Shown one piece after another: positions 10,349-21,784 of a DNA stretch of 54,883 nucleotides (within the stretch, counting starts at the first letter, position 1; each line of letters opens with the position of its first letter). A program made the position numbers and the translations under genes. Under the pieces are notes generated by a model that saw nothing but the letters and a program-made list of their open reading frames with translations, did not search any database and was not told where the DNA came from. The stretch covers positions 1 through 54,883 of the forward strand of contig JAENRP010000301.1 of assembly GCA_024741835.1 (NCBI GenBank), read 5' to 3'. The DNA comes from Diplocarpon mali (Eukaryota > Ascomycota > Leotiomycetes > Helotiales > Drepanopezizaceae).

Positions 10349-13300
10349 GAAAAATAATAAAATTACTAATAACATTTCTATCTATGCACTTCAAATTAAC
10401 GACTTAGAAAATCTTTTATTTGTTTTTAAAAAGGAAAATTCGGACCGTTTTATAGGATTTAATAAAAAAGGAAAGAAGTAGAGAAGTATAGTACTAGCTA
10501 ATATTCGAACTATATATAAAAGTAAGGCCGACAAAGTATAACTAGTGGATTAGGGAATCTCTGACAGCTTAAAGCTTAGAGGACTAGACGATTGGTTTAA
10601 ATAAGACGAGAAGCTTCGACCTCCGAAGCCAGGTGGCAAATTCGACAAGTTCATTATAAGCAGATTTTCTAATAAACCTATCGGATATCGGCTAACAAAA
10701 GAACGTTTTAATATACTAAAAATTGGAGATGACTTAATAGAATAAGAACGCGAACTACTTTATAAAACCTTAACAAATCGAGAGGACGCCTTAGCTTTTG
10801 ACTAAACGGAACTTGGCCAGATTTGAGAAGAGGTCACGCCTTACATTAAGATTAAGATAATACCCTACGAAGCCTAATAAGAGAAAACATTCAAGGTCCC
10901 TAAAGCTCTTTAAGAAAAGGTAATCGAAATATTAAAGGATAGGCTGAAGCAAGGAGTTCTCGAGTTCTATAATAGCCCTTATAAAAATAAATAGTTCCTA
11001 ATTGCTAAGAAAGAGAAGGGAACTTATAAATTAATAATAGCGGTAGTAGAGATGAACCGAGTAACTGTTAAGGACGCCAACGTTCCTCCGAATATAGATG
11101 AGTTCTTAAATGAATTCGCAAGATTAACCTACAGCTCTCTTATTAACTTCTTCTTTAGATACGACCAATTTATTCTTAACGTTAAATCGAGAGATATAAT
11201 AGTAATTCAAACCCTTTTCAAGCTACTTCAAATAATAAGATTACCTTAAGGGGCTACAAATTCGATCGCTCAATTTGTCTAAGTAATTTATAAGATACTA
11301 GTAGATTATATACCCAATATTGCGCTCCTTTACATAGACGATATAGGAGTAAAAGGATTAAGATCATTCTATAACTATAAAGAAGTTCTTCCTAATATAT
11401 AATAATTTATAATAGAATATATTTAGAACCTGGACTAGGTGCTTATACGATTTAAAAGGGCAGGAGCAATAGTTAGTCTAAAGTTATAATACTATCTTCT
11501 ATCAATGGAAATTATTAGTTTTATTACTGATTCTAATGGCCGAAGTCCTTAGAGGGCTAAAGTACTTAAAATTGACAAATGGAAGAGGTATGATAATATG
11601 GCAGAAGCTCGCGCATTTATTAGCATTATAGTATACTATCGCATTTAGATTAAGGATTTCGCTAAAAAGGCAGCGCCTATTTACGCTTTATTTTAAAAAG
11701 GGGCTGAGTTTCAATAGGAGGAACCTTAAATAGAGGCTATAAAACAATTAAAGCAAGCGTTACTTAAAGCGCCATATCTGATTAAAATAGACTATAGAGC
11801 CGACGCTAGGCTAATAATACTAACAGTTGACGCAAGCTTAATCAGATAGGGTACTGTCCTTTAATAAGCTGATAGCTAATAGAAAAGACATCTAGCTTGC
11901 TTTAAAAGTGGTCTTTAGAATCTAGCAGAGATAAAGTATAATACTATTAAATAGGAATGCAAAAGAGCTTTAAAAGTAATAAAAAAGATGAGAAGCGACC
12001 TCTATAGCACTTACTTCATTTTTAAAACTAATGCTAAAGTACTAGTAGAATAATTAAATAGAGCTGCAAGTAACTTACCTAAAGCCTTGCTAATGAAATA
12101 GATTGCTTAGATAAGACTAATAGACTTTAAAGTCAAATATATTCTAAGAATGAAAAACACTACCGCAGACGGCCTTTTAAGAAGAACTTAGCCCTACCCC
12201 TCTAATTTGATTAAAGAAGATAAAATAGATATTAATAAGTGGGTAGAAAACAAAGTTAGTTATCTATTAATATATCGCTTTAAAGGGACTCAACTCGCGA
12301 GCCTAGCCCGCGAGTTAAATAAGAGAATTTTATCACCTAACTACTTAGGTGACTTTAAAGAAATCGCGAAGTTTTTAATTACGCTTAAACGACTAAAGAC
12401 GGTTGCTCTTAAGGATTTTCAGAAATTCAAAGCTAAAGCTCTAATTTATTTAGTATAAGGAAGACGATTATTTAAAAGAAGCGATAACTTATTCCTTATA
12501 CGACTCTGCTTAGATAATGAAAAACTAAGGGCTAAGGCTATCTAGGATATTTATAAGGAAACTAGCCATTAAGAAGCTGAGTCCACTTACTACTAACTCT
12601 TAAGAAAATTCTTTTGGAAAGGCTTTTTTAAGGACTGCAAAGCTTTTGTAAAGAGTTGCGTCCCCTATTAGAAACGAAAACCTAGTTATAAGGAAAATCC
12701 CTTATTCTTAACCTAGCTATTAGGCCTTTTCTATAAAGTCAGCCTTGATATTATATAAGTACTAACTACTAAGAATAGGATAATATATTTTATTTTAGCA
12801 AAGGAAGACCTATTAGGATGGCCTAAAGGACGACCTTTAAGATCTGCTAACTTTGAATCTATTGCAAAGTTCCTTTAGGAAGACGTAGTCTATTGCTATA
12901 GACTTTTTAGTAGATTAACTATTAATAGAGGCTTTAAAAACAAAGGAGTAGTTGAAGCTTTCTTATAAAAATATAGTATTAAATGGGTTTAAATCTCAGC
13001 GTACAACTCGAAAGCTAATAGAGTAGTAAAATAAGGATACTATAATATTCTTAATAGTCTATCTAAAGTTACTCGTAGAGGATTTAAGGATTAGATAAAA
13101 CGCTTTTATAAAATACTCTTTGCTTATCGAATGACAATCTACAAACCGACTAGAGTTATACTATTCTTTCTTATCTATAGCAAAGAGGCATAGCTCCCTT
13201 TTGAATCCTAATGGCTTATTTAAAGATTATTCAACTATAGTCAAATTCAGAACCGTTCCGATTTGCTTATAATAAGATGCCAATAACTTAAGCTTTAAGA

Positions 13301-13727
13301 TATAGATATAGAGGAAATTATTCTATGAAAGAAACAATATTAGGAAAAAGCTAAGGAAGCGTAGGCTGCTTTTAAAGTATTTAAAACGCACCCTATTTAA
13401 AAAGATAATCTCGTCCTAGTCTACGACGTTATAAGAAGTATTAATATATCCGCAGATACTAAACTTAACTATCGATAGCTTAGTCCATTTAAGGTTAAGT
13501 CTAAGTAGGAAGAAAAGGGATACTATTCTCTTTAGGAACTTAATAGAGTCGATATTAAAGGAACCTTTGCAGCCAACCGACTAAAGCGCTTTTATTAACG
13601 CAACTAGACCTTATTCCCTTTAGAAGACAAATCAGAAATTGATATAACCTCCGAATCTTCTGCAAGAACCGATAGCAATATAAGTAATTTTAAACCCTTA
13701 GATAAAGACTAAGATTTTTCTAATTTG

Positions 13728-13750
13728 ACCTATAAGCTAGTCCTGCGGGT
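13728..13750. repeat. Coding palindrome at the C-terminus of Gypsy III pol
   Basis: Arms ACCTATAAGCT and GTCCTGCGGGT (ACC/GGT outer ends); in pol phase as T-Y-K-L-V-L-R-V. Counterpart in copy 2 at 41079. Confidence 0.85.
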
Positions 13751-13870
13751 AAAGAATATCAAAATACCTAACTAATCGCAACCTTAAGTCATTATTCTTA
13801 AAATATCCAAAGAACGCAAGCGGGAATACTAAACGATTTCTTAGCTTATCAATTGTCTTACCTTCCTCTA

Positions 13871-14145
13871 ATCCTTATCTTTATATTTTTAGCAAGGTTG
13901 CCTCCTTTATTATTTAAGATATAGATCTTTTAAGATTATCCTAAATTCTTGCCTACTTTGACTTATTTTGCATTCTTAATATTAGCCTTTAATTATAACA
14001 TTCCTATTACTTTCCTTAAATAATAAATAAAAAAGTCCAATTTCCTTAATACATATATAGCAAACCTATTACAGCTTGTATGCCCTTTTAATTCTTATAC
14101 CCTATTGAACTCTCTTATTCATACTCCCCATCTTTTATAAGTAAT
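13871..14145 (+). other. Spacer between pol and ORF3 of Gypsy III (no gene seen)
   Basis: About 275 AT-rich bases with dense stops on both strands. It contains short pyrimidine tracts shortly before the ORF3 ATG, as in fungal promoters, but no convincing promoter motif. The same spacer is present in copy 2 (40687-40962). Confidence 0.5.
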
Positions 14146-14991
14146 ATGCCTCTAAAGAACTCACAAATGGTTTTATCTACTGCAATAGGGGATAAATAAG
14201 CACTAGTTATAAACTTCTCTTAAGATAGTAGAGCTATTGCATCATTAGAGAGCTTTAAATCGACCTACGTAGCCTTAGGAGATATAAAGCAATAAAAACT
14301 CCTTTTAGCTTATGCAAATGCTATTAGCAACCTTTTAACCTAAGTGGCCCTTAGAATTCTCTAATTTAACAACTTCCTAACTAAAGAATTGAGATTAAAG
14401 GGAATCTCTAGAGAGGAATTCTTAGCTGACGCAGATTAATATATAACCTTGGCCAACACTTTTAAAATGGACTAAGACAAAAGGGAAGAATCTATTTGAC
14501 GACTAGATAATTTAGCTACTAATAAGAGAGGACTCCTGTTTCATTCACATTTCCTAACAAATATTGATTCTAATAATAGAAGGCGAGTATTATTAAAAAT
14601 TCTTAAGGAAAACACTCTTATAGCCAGAGCTATTCAGATTTTCAATTTCTTTATTATTTAAAAAGGAGTAGTAAAATTCTAAGGCAATCGAATTCGCGGT
14701 TGCAGATTTGTAGGCCTATCTAATGCAGTACTTATAGCAGCTGATAGAGCTATGAAAAGATCAAATTAGGCTGCAGATATTACCCTACTTAATAGTACTA
14801 TTATTAATATGCTAAGGCTCCGCGCTTCTGCTTATAGGTTGCTTATTTTAAGAGAAAACTGGACTCTTATACCAGAGTTTAGATAAGATTTCTTTAATAA
14901 TAAAGAAGAGAATTAGTTATTTATAGTTAAGCCTACCTTAAAATTCGCCTCTTAGCCTAAAGATATAATAAGCGCTAAACTATATGATTTG

Positions 14992-15014
14992 ACTTACGGT
15001 CTTAGACTAGGAGT
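14992..15014. repeat. Coding palindrome in ORF3 (codon 283)
   Basis: Arms ACTTACGGTCT and AGACTAGGAGT; in phase as T-Y-G-L-R-L-G-V. Counterpart in copy 2 at 39818. Confidence 0.85.
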
Positions 15015-16377
15015 TAGAAATGAGAATTTTAGAACTGGACCTAACCTGCCTCTTATTAAAATAATTCTAGAAACCGCTGCCGAACAGACTGCTTAAACGC
15101 TTAGCGCAGCCTTTTTGGAATTTTCGGAATCTTTAAGGGACTCTCTTCTAGCTAAACGACCAATTTTAGCTCAACCTTTAAGAAGGATAGATTATTCGAT
15201 AGCTACCTTAGCTAATTTGCAATTTGAAACTAAAGGATTGCGCGCTTACTTAGACTCCTTCTTTAACAACTTAAAGGAGCTAGTTCTTAACTTCTTTATA
15301 TCTATATACAACCGATTTGGAAACGATAATGTAAGGGAAGACCCTATTCCTCCTGCTTTAGAGATAATTAGGAGAGCCGTCAGATAAATTCAATAGCTTA
15401 TCCTAAATGAGTTCGCCCCTATAGATATTATTCAATTCTTTAATAATTGTAAAAGTTAAGAACCTAGTCTCTTAGATGCCGAGCAGGACTATTTTGTCTT
15501 ATAAGAAAGAGAATGCAAAGAGGAATCTATTGATTAGGATATTTGTGATTATAGCAATATGCCTCAATCGGTCATTCTCAACCTCGAACTTGGAGAACGA
15601 TATGATATTCAAGTGTCCTTTGCAATGAAAACTCGCTTTCGATAGTATCTTCCTAGCGTAGGAATCGAAGGAAAAAGACTTTGCGACCTTTATATTCGCT
15701 CTCTTTCGGTTTACTATAGTCTTAATTATAAAGGATTTAATATTAATAAAATTATTAAATACCTTAAACTTCTCTATATAGCAAAAGATATTGATCTTTT
15801 TCTAATCCACTTTGATAATCAATTCTTTATCTCTTCAAGGATACGCAAATCCAACCTATTAATAATAGAAGCATCTCTAAATGCTATAAAATTCAAGGCT
15901 GATCCCAAAGCCTTAAAGGCGTTAGAGCCGATTGAATAAGACAATTCCTTCTTATTGATATTACTAAATAATAAATAGCAAGAGGAAATAGAGGAAGAAG
16001 GGTTAATTGTAATGCCTGAACCCTTCGGATACCGCTTCCTAACCGACAATTTTACTACTAATAATAGTACTTTTACAAGTACATTCCTCTCTATTATAAA
16101 ACAAGAAGCAGAGATGTATCTTCATCACTTCCGCCCTATAGATAGCGCGACCTCTATACCTTCTTGTTTTCTCTATAATATAATATTCAGTCTTACTTAA
16201 TAAGTCCTTCAAATGTACTATAGACTCTACCTCTTAGTTATAATAGCAAGAAGTAAAGGAACCTATCAGCTTATAGCCTACCCTAAACCTCCCTAATTAA
16301 TTAGCCTTAGTCTTTATAATCAAGTTGTTTCGATAAAGAGAGATGCAAGTGCTACTAATAAAGAAATTCCGATTTTC

Positions 16378-16400
16378 ACTCGCAGTCCTGGCCCGCGAGT
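16378..16400. repeat. Coding palindrome in ORF3 (codon 745)
   Basis: Arms ACTCGCAGTCC and GGCCCGCGAGT, one of the best preserved units; in phase as T-R-S-P-G-P-R-V. The paralogous place in ORF4 holds the unit at 20327. Copy 2 counterpart at 38433. Confidence 0.92.
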
Positions 16401-17262
16401 TAATTTTATTAGAAAGCAAGTCTTAGATTATTAGATCCTATTAATCGGATAAGGGCCAGCTTTTAAAAGCCTTAATAGGTAGGTCGGCTCTCAATCGAAT
16501 ATAAAACTCATTCTATCTGCGAAGAAGATAAGTCGATGGACTTCTTAAGCACTTAGTTCAAAATCTCAACTAGCTCGAATGACTATAAAATTGAAGCGAA
16601 AGGAGATCTTACGACCTATTACTAATAATAGCAATCCAATTATAATAATAACGAAATAGGGACACCTTCTTAAAATGCTTTCGGACAATCCTTATAAGAC
16701 TGGTGGTTTTATAGCCTTTTATAATAACTATATAGCCATTTGCGATAAGAATACCTTAGAAAATAAGACTTGAATCTCCAACCTTGTCTTTTCAGTCTTT
16801 GCTCTAAAGTAACCTCTAGTACTTTAATAGATTAATATAAGCAGGATTACTGCACCTTTTAAAGCAGCTTTTTATCTTAAGAACTGCAGCAGCCTCTTTA
16901 AAGCTATTATTAGTTAACGCTTTTAAATAGATCCATTAGTTATAATTGAAGTATAAGAGTTATTTCTTCTTAATAAAGACGAATTGAAAATCCACCTTGC
17001 AAAATATAATCAGAAGCTCTTTAACGCCCTTATTAAGGCCTAGACGAACGTTACAAACACTAAGTCGCTTCTTTATAAACTTAAGTCTTAAGGATAATGC
17101 GATAAAGTAAATGCTATCCGAGAGCCTAATATACTAATTAATAAAGGCATTATTATAAGAAAATTCGGAAAAGAGACGAACTAAGACACTAGCATAATAT
17201 CAGACCCTGATTTGGGAACCAATCCCCTGTTTTTACCCTTAAGTTCAAAAACGCCAAGACTG

Positions 17263-17285
17263 ACTCGCAAGCCCGGCCCGCGAGT
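17263..17285. repeat. Coding palindrome near the ORF3 C-terminus (codon 1040)
   Basis: Arms ACTCGCAAGCC and GGCCCGCGAGT; in phase as T-R-K-P-G-P-R-V. Copy 2 counterpart at 37548. Confidence 0.9.
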
Positions 17286-17463
17286 GAGGTTGGACTCGGC
17301 TAGCTTAAGCCCATAAGAAGGTTCGGATGAACCTCGGTCACCAAATCTGGGAGTACTAATAGAAGATCCTTTAAGAGAGGTCCCTAAAGCTGAAAAATCG
17401 CTGAGAAATAAGAACTAACGCAAGAGAAGAAGACTCTAAAGTGACAATAGAATTGATAATTGA

Positions 17464-17974
17464 GTCGATTCGATCTAGAGAATCATAGTCTACCCCTTCC
17501 TTAAAAACCATTTGGAGAAATTGCAAATTAGATATTAAATTTTTTTAAGATTATCTACTTTCTATATACCTATACCTCTTTATTCTCTATTTATTATTCT
17601 ATTCTATATATATTCTTTACTCTACTTTGTTCTTTATATAATCCACCCTTTGATTATTTCCTTTGTATATAACTTTCTAACGCTTACCTTTGAAATATTA
17701 TCCTTACCTTTGAAGAATTATTATTTACCAATTATAGGTCCTTATATGCATCATATCCTACTTTTGTTCCTACTTCTAAGCTCATTATGCCTACTTTTCC
17801 TTTATATACTAGCGCGATTCTAAACTCTATAAATAAGCCTCTTCCTGCACGACGATTTTACTTTTTTACTTTCTTTATAACCCTATTAGACCCATAATAC
17901 TAGCACTACTACTATTATCTTTCTATTATCAATCTTTTCTAGTATAAGCCTCTTATATTGTTAATCTTTTTTAA
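17464..17974 (+). other. Spacer between ORF3 and ORF4 of Gypsy III (no gene seen)
   Basis: About 510 bp, strongly AT-rich with T-rich tracts (TTTATTCTCTATTTATTATT-like) and no ORF. Its conservation in copy 2 (36858-37369) and its length suggest a separate promoter for ORF4 rather than read-through, but no motif proves it. Confidence 0.45.
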
Positions 17975-18910
17975 ATAATCATCTCTTCGTTTAGAGCTAC
18001 CCCTCCTACCGACTAATTTATTATAGCACTATTAAGCTCAAATAAGAAAGCCACACTTAAGAAGAATATATCAGTTGTTGCCTTAGGCAGTAAGTTAATA
18101 AACACTACTAGTAATAAGCTAATATTAAAGGGTGACTTTTTATAAGAGGGCAAGTTACTAAGATTATTAGAAGATATAGTAAGCACTTATAGAACGTTAG
18201 GTGAAATAGAATAATAGGTATTCCTAAACTTATCTATTAAAGTATTAAACTATAGAATCTCTGCGGTCGAAGAAGGATTTTTAGGCTTTGATGATTTTCT
18301 TAAGAATGAGCTTAAGATAAAGGGAATCGATTGTGAAAAATTCCTATAGGAATATTAAAGGTATACTAATTCAGTCGATCTATTTTAGAAGAATTGAGAT
18401 AAGAAAAATAAGTGTATAAAAAGGTTATTGCAGTTTATAAGTAGCACTTGTAGTATACTTTTTCGAATACACTTTATAACTAATATTACCGCTAACAACG
18501 CCTTGCAAAGGCTTAGTAAAATTTTTAAAATATACTAACTAGTGGCAAAGGCTATATAAGTGTTGAATCATTTCACCATCTAAGAGGATATAAAAAAGCT
18601 ATAAGGAAATAGTGCGTAAGGCAGAAAATTTATAGGTTTCTTAAGTACTATTATCTACTCTGCTATTCAGACTATAAAAGACAGCCCCTTCTAGTACAAC
18701 AATATTGCATTGCCAGACCAAACAGTTCTAAATACTCTCGGTTTGCAATAGTCATAATATAGTTTACTTATTATAAAGGAAAAGATGATCTATTTAGCCA
18801 AGTATATTATAAACTACTTCGATAATAAGATAGAAAGATAGGAGTTTATTATACCCGCTGCTTAGAAAATGCTACTACCCTTAGAAGATTCAACTAATAA
18901 GCAAAATTTG

Positions 18911-18933
18911 ACTTATAGGCCTAGCCTATAGGT
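18911..18933. repeat. Coding palindrome in ORF4 (codon 313)
   Basis: Arms ACTTATAGGCC and AGCCTATAGGT, the TAT sub-type; in phase as T-Y-R-P-S-L-Q-V with one RIPped codon. Copy 2 counterpart at 35897. Confidence 0.85.
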
Positions 18934-19096
18934 GGAAGTACTATGTAAGGAGGATGTCCCTAAGCTAGAGGTGCTTATAATACTTAGAACTCAAATAGCT
19001 AACTATCGTAATCACTAATCATCAGACTTAGACGAGTTTGATTCACTATCCTTAAAGATACCCCGAATACTTAAAACACTAGTAGTAAAGAAGTTG

Positions 19097-19119
19097 ACTT
19101 ATAAGCCCGGCCTATAGGT
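19097..19119. repeat. Coding palindrome in ORF4 (codon 375)
   Basis: Arms ACTTATAAGCC and GGCCTATAGGT; in phase as T-Y-K-P-G-L-Q-V. 186 bp after the previous unit. Copy 2 counterpart at 35711. Confidence 0.85.
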
Positions 19120-20326
19120 TAGAATATATAATAATATAGACTCTAAAGATGATCTGATAGACGAAGAGAATAACCCTATTACTAATGTAATAGAAATTTT
19201 TAATAATACTAAAAAGGATATAGCCGATATTATATAAACCTTTTCCGAAGACTTGTAAAAATTTGTTTTGAAATTCTATAAGTTAATAATAAAGCGTTTG
19301 AAAAAGGAAGGTTAGGGAGAAGTTTTACTAGCATAGGAAGCGATAGCAAAAGCTGTTAAACAAATTATAAAGCTATAATAAGACGAATTTTCTATAGATA
19401 ATATTATATATTTCTTTATTAAGTATAAGAAATTAAAGGGCAACTACTATATCCTTAAAGAAAAGCCAGAAAATAGTATAACAATCATATCTATAGAGTG
19501 CTATAAAGTTCCCTTTAATATTAAGATAATACTTTAATATAGCGATAGATTTAAGATTGTAATAATACTAGAGATAAAGATACAATTAAGCAAATTTATA
19601 ATAAAGATGTTTAAGGACTTTAGTTTTGAAAAATTTTGTACTTTATATAAACGATAATATGCATAATATTATAGGCTGATAATAGTATCTTTAACCAATA
19701 AGCAAGTTTCCTTTAACATATACAAATTTTACACTGCACCTAACCTAAAGTTGTTTTTACTATACTTAGGGAATTATACAATTATGGCCACTGGCAATAG
19801 AATAGCAAGCCAGGTTAAGAAAGATATATTATTAGGTTTCGCTAAGTTTAAGGTAGAGCTTGAAGCTTTAAAATTATTCTATAATATCGCCTAGACTCCC
19901 GCCTAGTATAGTGCTATACTAACTAGTAATAACCTAACATTACTCTATAGTAAAGGTTTTTTGAATATACTTAAATTGTTTAGCTATGCTTTCCTAAGTA
20001 CTATATGCATATATGGTTATAGTAATTATAGAAAGAATTCATTTTTGATAATAGTATAAGAGGAGCTAGAAATGTACTAATACCATTTCTAGACCTTAGA
20101 TAAGAAGCCAAGCCCCTCCTCTGCCTTCCTCTATAATATAACTTATAGCTTAATATAGCAGACCTTAAGGATGCACTATAGTCTGTATCTTAGTGCTTTA
20201 TTAACTTGTTATAATTCTTTATATAAGCTAGTAGCGTATCCTAAGCCTATACAGTTTATAGGCATTAACTACTATTTGCAAATTGTTTCTACTAAGATTA
20301 ACGCTAATATAAGATTTGTAAGATTG

Positions 20327-20349
20327 ACTCCTAGGCCTGGCTCGCGAGT
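20327..20349. repeat. Coding palindrome in ORF4 (codon 785)
   Basis: Arms ACTCCTAGGCC and GGCTCGCGAGT; in phase as T-P-R-P-G-S-R-V. It follows the A-Y-P-K-P block just as the unit at 16378 does in ORF3. Copy 2 counterpart at 34481. Confidence 0.92.
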
Positions 20350-21148
20350 TAATCCACCTGATAATAGAACTATTGACTACTATATGATTCCAGTAGCCAA
20401 ACAATCGACTAGAGAATTTGCTATATAGGAAAAGTCTTATAAGTTATCTATACTTATACCCTATCGCCTTAAGAACTCTTAATAGATCTTATTAAATCTA
20501 GTATAAAGCGCAGCTTAATAGAAAGAATTGAATACTAAGGATAGAACAATTCTAAAGGAGTATATCTCTAATGAGACTACTCTATTCTTAGTGTTTATAA
20601 GATAAAGTACCTTTATTAACCTGGATTCTAATAGAGAACTTAAAAAGGGTGGTTTTCTTACTATTAGTAATAACTATATGGAAGTTGTTAGCAATAAATC
20701 ACTTGAGAATGGCGCTGACTTAGAAGAATTCATTATTAATTCTATCTATATAAAGAAACTAAGTATAGTAAGATAGAGTATTACTAGAGAAGCCTTAGCC
20801 AAGTTTTATATAACGCTTAGTATAATAAAAGGTGGTCTACTATTAGACGCTCTTATAGGAAGACGATTATAGAATGATCTATTAGTAGTAATAATTATAA
20901 AGGATTTGTTTGCAAAAGACGTATCTTAGCTAATAGCATATTTAAAGAAGTATAAATAAGAACTTTTTAAAGATTTTACTAGTACCTAGAAGCTGGTTTA
21001 ATAACTAGAGCTATAGTTGTATAGTAATAAGTCTTAGATAAAGACTAAGGATATAGATGATAATATCAAAGCTAATAATATAATTAATAAGATAATACTC
21101 CTTAAGAAGTATAGCACTAAGAAGCCTTGTGCAAAGATACCTAATATA

Positions 21149-21171
21149 ACTCCTAGGCCTGGCTTGCAACT
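21149..21171. repeat. Coding palindrome near the ORF4 C-terminus (codon 1059)
   Basis: Arms ACTCCTAGGCC and GGCTTGCAACT; in phase as T-P-R-P-G-L-Q-L. The ending ACT instead of AGT is shared with copy 2 (33659), so it predates their separation. Confidence 0.88.
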
Positions 21172-21487
21172 TGATCTATCAAAGGGCAAGGCTAAGGAAG
21201 TAGTATCTATAGAATCTCCCGCCTCCCCCTCCTTTATCACCGACAATTCCCTTAAGGATAATGATAATAATAATAACAATAACGCTATTACACAAGTCTC
21301 TCTCCCTATCGGCAGAAGCCATTATACTACACTAGCATCCGCAAGGAGCATAGAAGCTCCTGCCACACTAAGACCTGCCTTATTAGATACTAATAGCAAT
21401 ACTATAAGAAGAAGTAGTCGTTTGGCGAAAAGAGTATTATTTAGTAATAGTTCTCCCTATCCTTTAAAGAGAACTAAGGAAAACTAA

Positions 21488-21784
21488 CGCCTAGGTTAGT
21501 TCTATTTTAATTGTTTTTTTTTTGCGATTCTATAGCTTGTTTGTTTGTTTTGCTAGTTTCTTTTTCTAACTCCTAGGCCCGGCCCGTAGGTGAAAAGCGC
21601 ATATATANCTCTTTTTTTTCTTTTACCTTTAATAATAATATAGCCTTAGTTTAGGCCTTTTGATATATTAGTTTTCTCGCACTTAGGGTTTGCTAGTGAT
21701 TGACATACTATTGCCTTAACCTATATTATTCTATATTCTTTACTAATAGTAGTAAAGGCTACTACTTTTGTTATTTAAGATATA
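21488..21784 (+). other. Gypsy III 3' untranslated part
   Basis: About 300 bp between the ORF4 stop and the 3' LTR. It holds a palindrome (21569), an undetermined base (21608), T-rich tracts, and an imperfect hairpin AGTAGTA...GGCTACTACT at about 21746-21772 just before the LTR. No clear polypurine tract is visible. Confidence 0.6.
21569..21591. repeat. Non-coding palindrome before the Gypsy III 3' LTR
   Basis: Arms ACTCCTAGGCC and GGCCCGTAGGT, after the ORF4 stop, showing that the unit is not confined to coding sequence. Copy 2 counterpart at 33234. Confidence 0.9.

Larger units (their letters stand above)
10135..13870 (+). pseudogene. Gypsy III copy 1 pol: reverse transcriptase, RNase H, integrase
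   Basis: In the -1 frame relative to gag-protease; a single frame carries palindromes at 10164, 10326 and 13728 and the core at 11052-13600. Reverse transcriptase: F-K-V-P-K-A-L, L-K-Q-G-V-L-E-F, then M-N-R-V-T-V-K-D-A-N-V-P-P at 11052, a short open stretch to 11249, and an intact Y-I-D-D-I-G-V-K-G catalytic box at 11331. RNase H follows with V-D-A-S-L and T-A-D-G-L-L-R-R. The integrase spans about 12540-13500: K-S-C-V-P-Y-Q-K-R, V-Q-I-S-A-Y-N-S-K-A-N-R-V-V-K. This matches a fungal gypsy lineage with Y-(I/L)-D-D-(I/V)-G-V-K-G. TAG/TAA codons replace Gln and Trp throughout. No chromodomain is visible at the C-terminus. Confidence 0.87.
14146..17463 (+). pseudogene. Gypsy III ORF3: large accessory protein of unknown function
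   Basis: ATG at 14146 (M-P-L-K-N-S) opens a frame of 1,105 codons ending at TGA 17461-17463 without any shift of phase; only RIP-type stops interrupt it. I recognise no domain and see no signal peptide or membrane segment. Recognisable blocks: F-L-T-K-E-L-R-L-K-G-I near codon 80; F-H-S-H-F-L-T-N-I-D-S-N-N near 130; M-Y-L-H-H-F-R-P-I-D near 655, followed by F-L-Y-N-I-I-F-S-L; A-Y-P-K-P near 710; G-G-F-I-A-F-Y-N-N-Y near 850. It ends in a basic tail (R-K-R-R-R-L) that could be a nuclear localisation signal. The same blocks occur in ORF4, so the two are paralogues. Palindromes lie at codons 283, 745 and 1040. Copy 2 has it at 37370-40686. An antisense frame (15819-16049) is a shadow. Confidence 0.82.
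17975..21487 (+). pseudogene. Gypsy III ORF4: second large accessory protein, paralogue of ORF3
   Basis: One phase of about 1,171 codons ends at TAA 21485-21487. The start is unsure: ATA at 17975 may be a RIPped ATG. Shared blocks with ORF3 in the same order: F-L-K-N-E-L-K-I-K-G-I near codon 105; F-R-I-H-F-I-T-N-I near 165; E-M-Y-Q-Y-H-F-Q-T-L-D near 700; F-L-Y-N-I-T-Y-S-L-I near 720; L-V-A-Y-P-K-P-I-Q near 755; G-G-F-L-T-I-S-N-N-Y near 890. Palindromes lie at codons 313, 375, 785 and 1059. The C-terminus has an Asn/Asp run and a basic stretch (R-R-S-S-R-L-A-K-R) like a nuclear localisation signal; 21164-21487 is stop-free. No domain recognised. Copy 2 holds it at 33334-36857. Confidence 0.82.

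Noticed and set aside
21034..21279. 81-codon minus-strand ORF
   Set aside because: Overlaps the ORF4 C-terminus in antisense. ORF4 is supported by phase, palindromes and copy 2.
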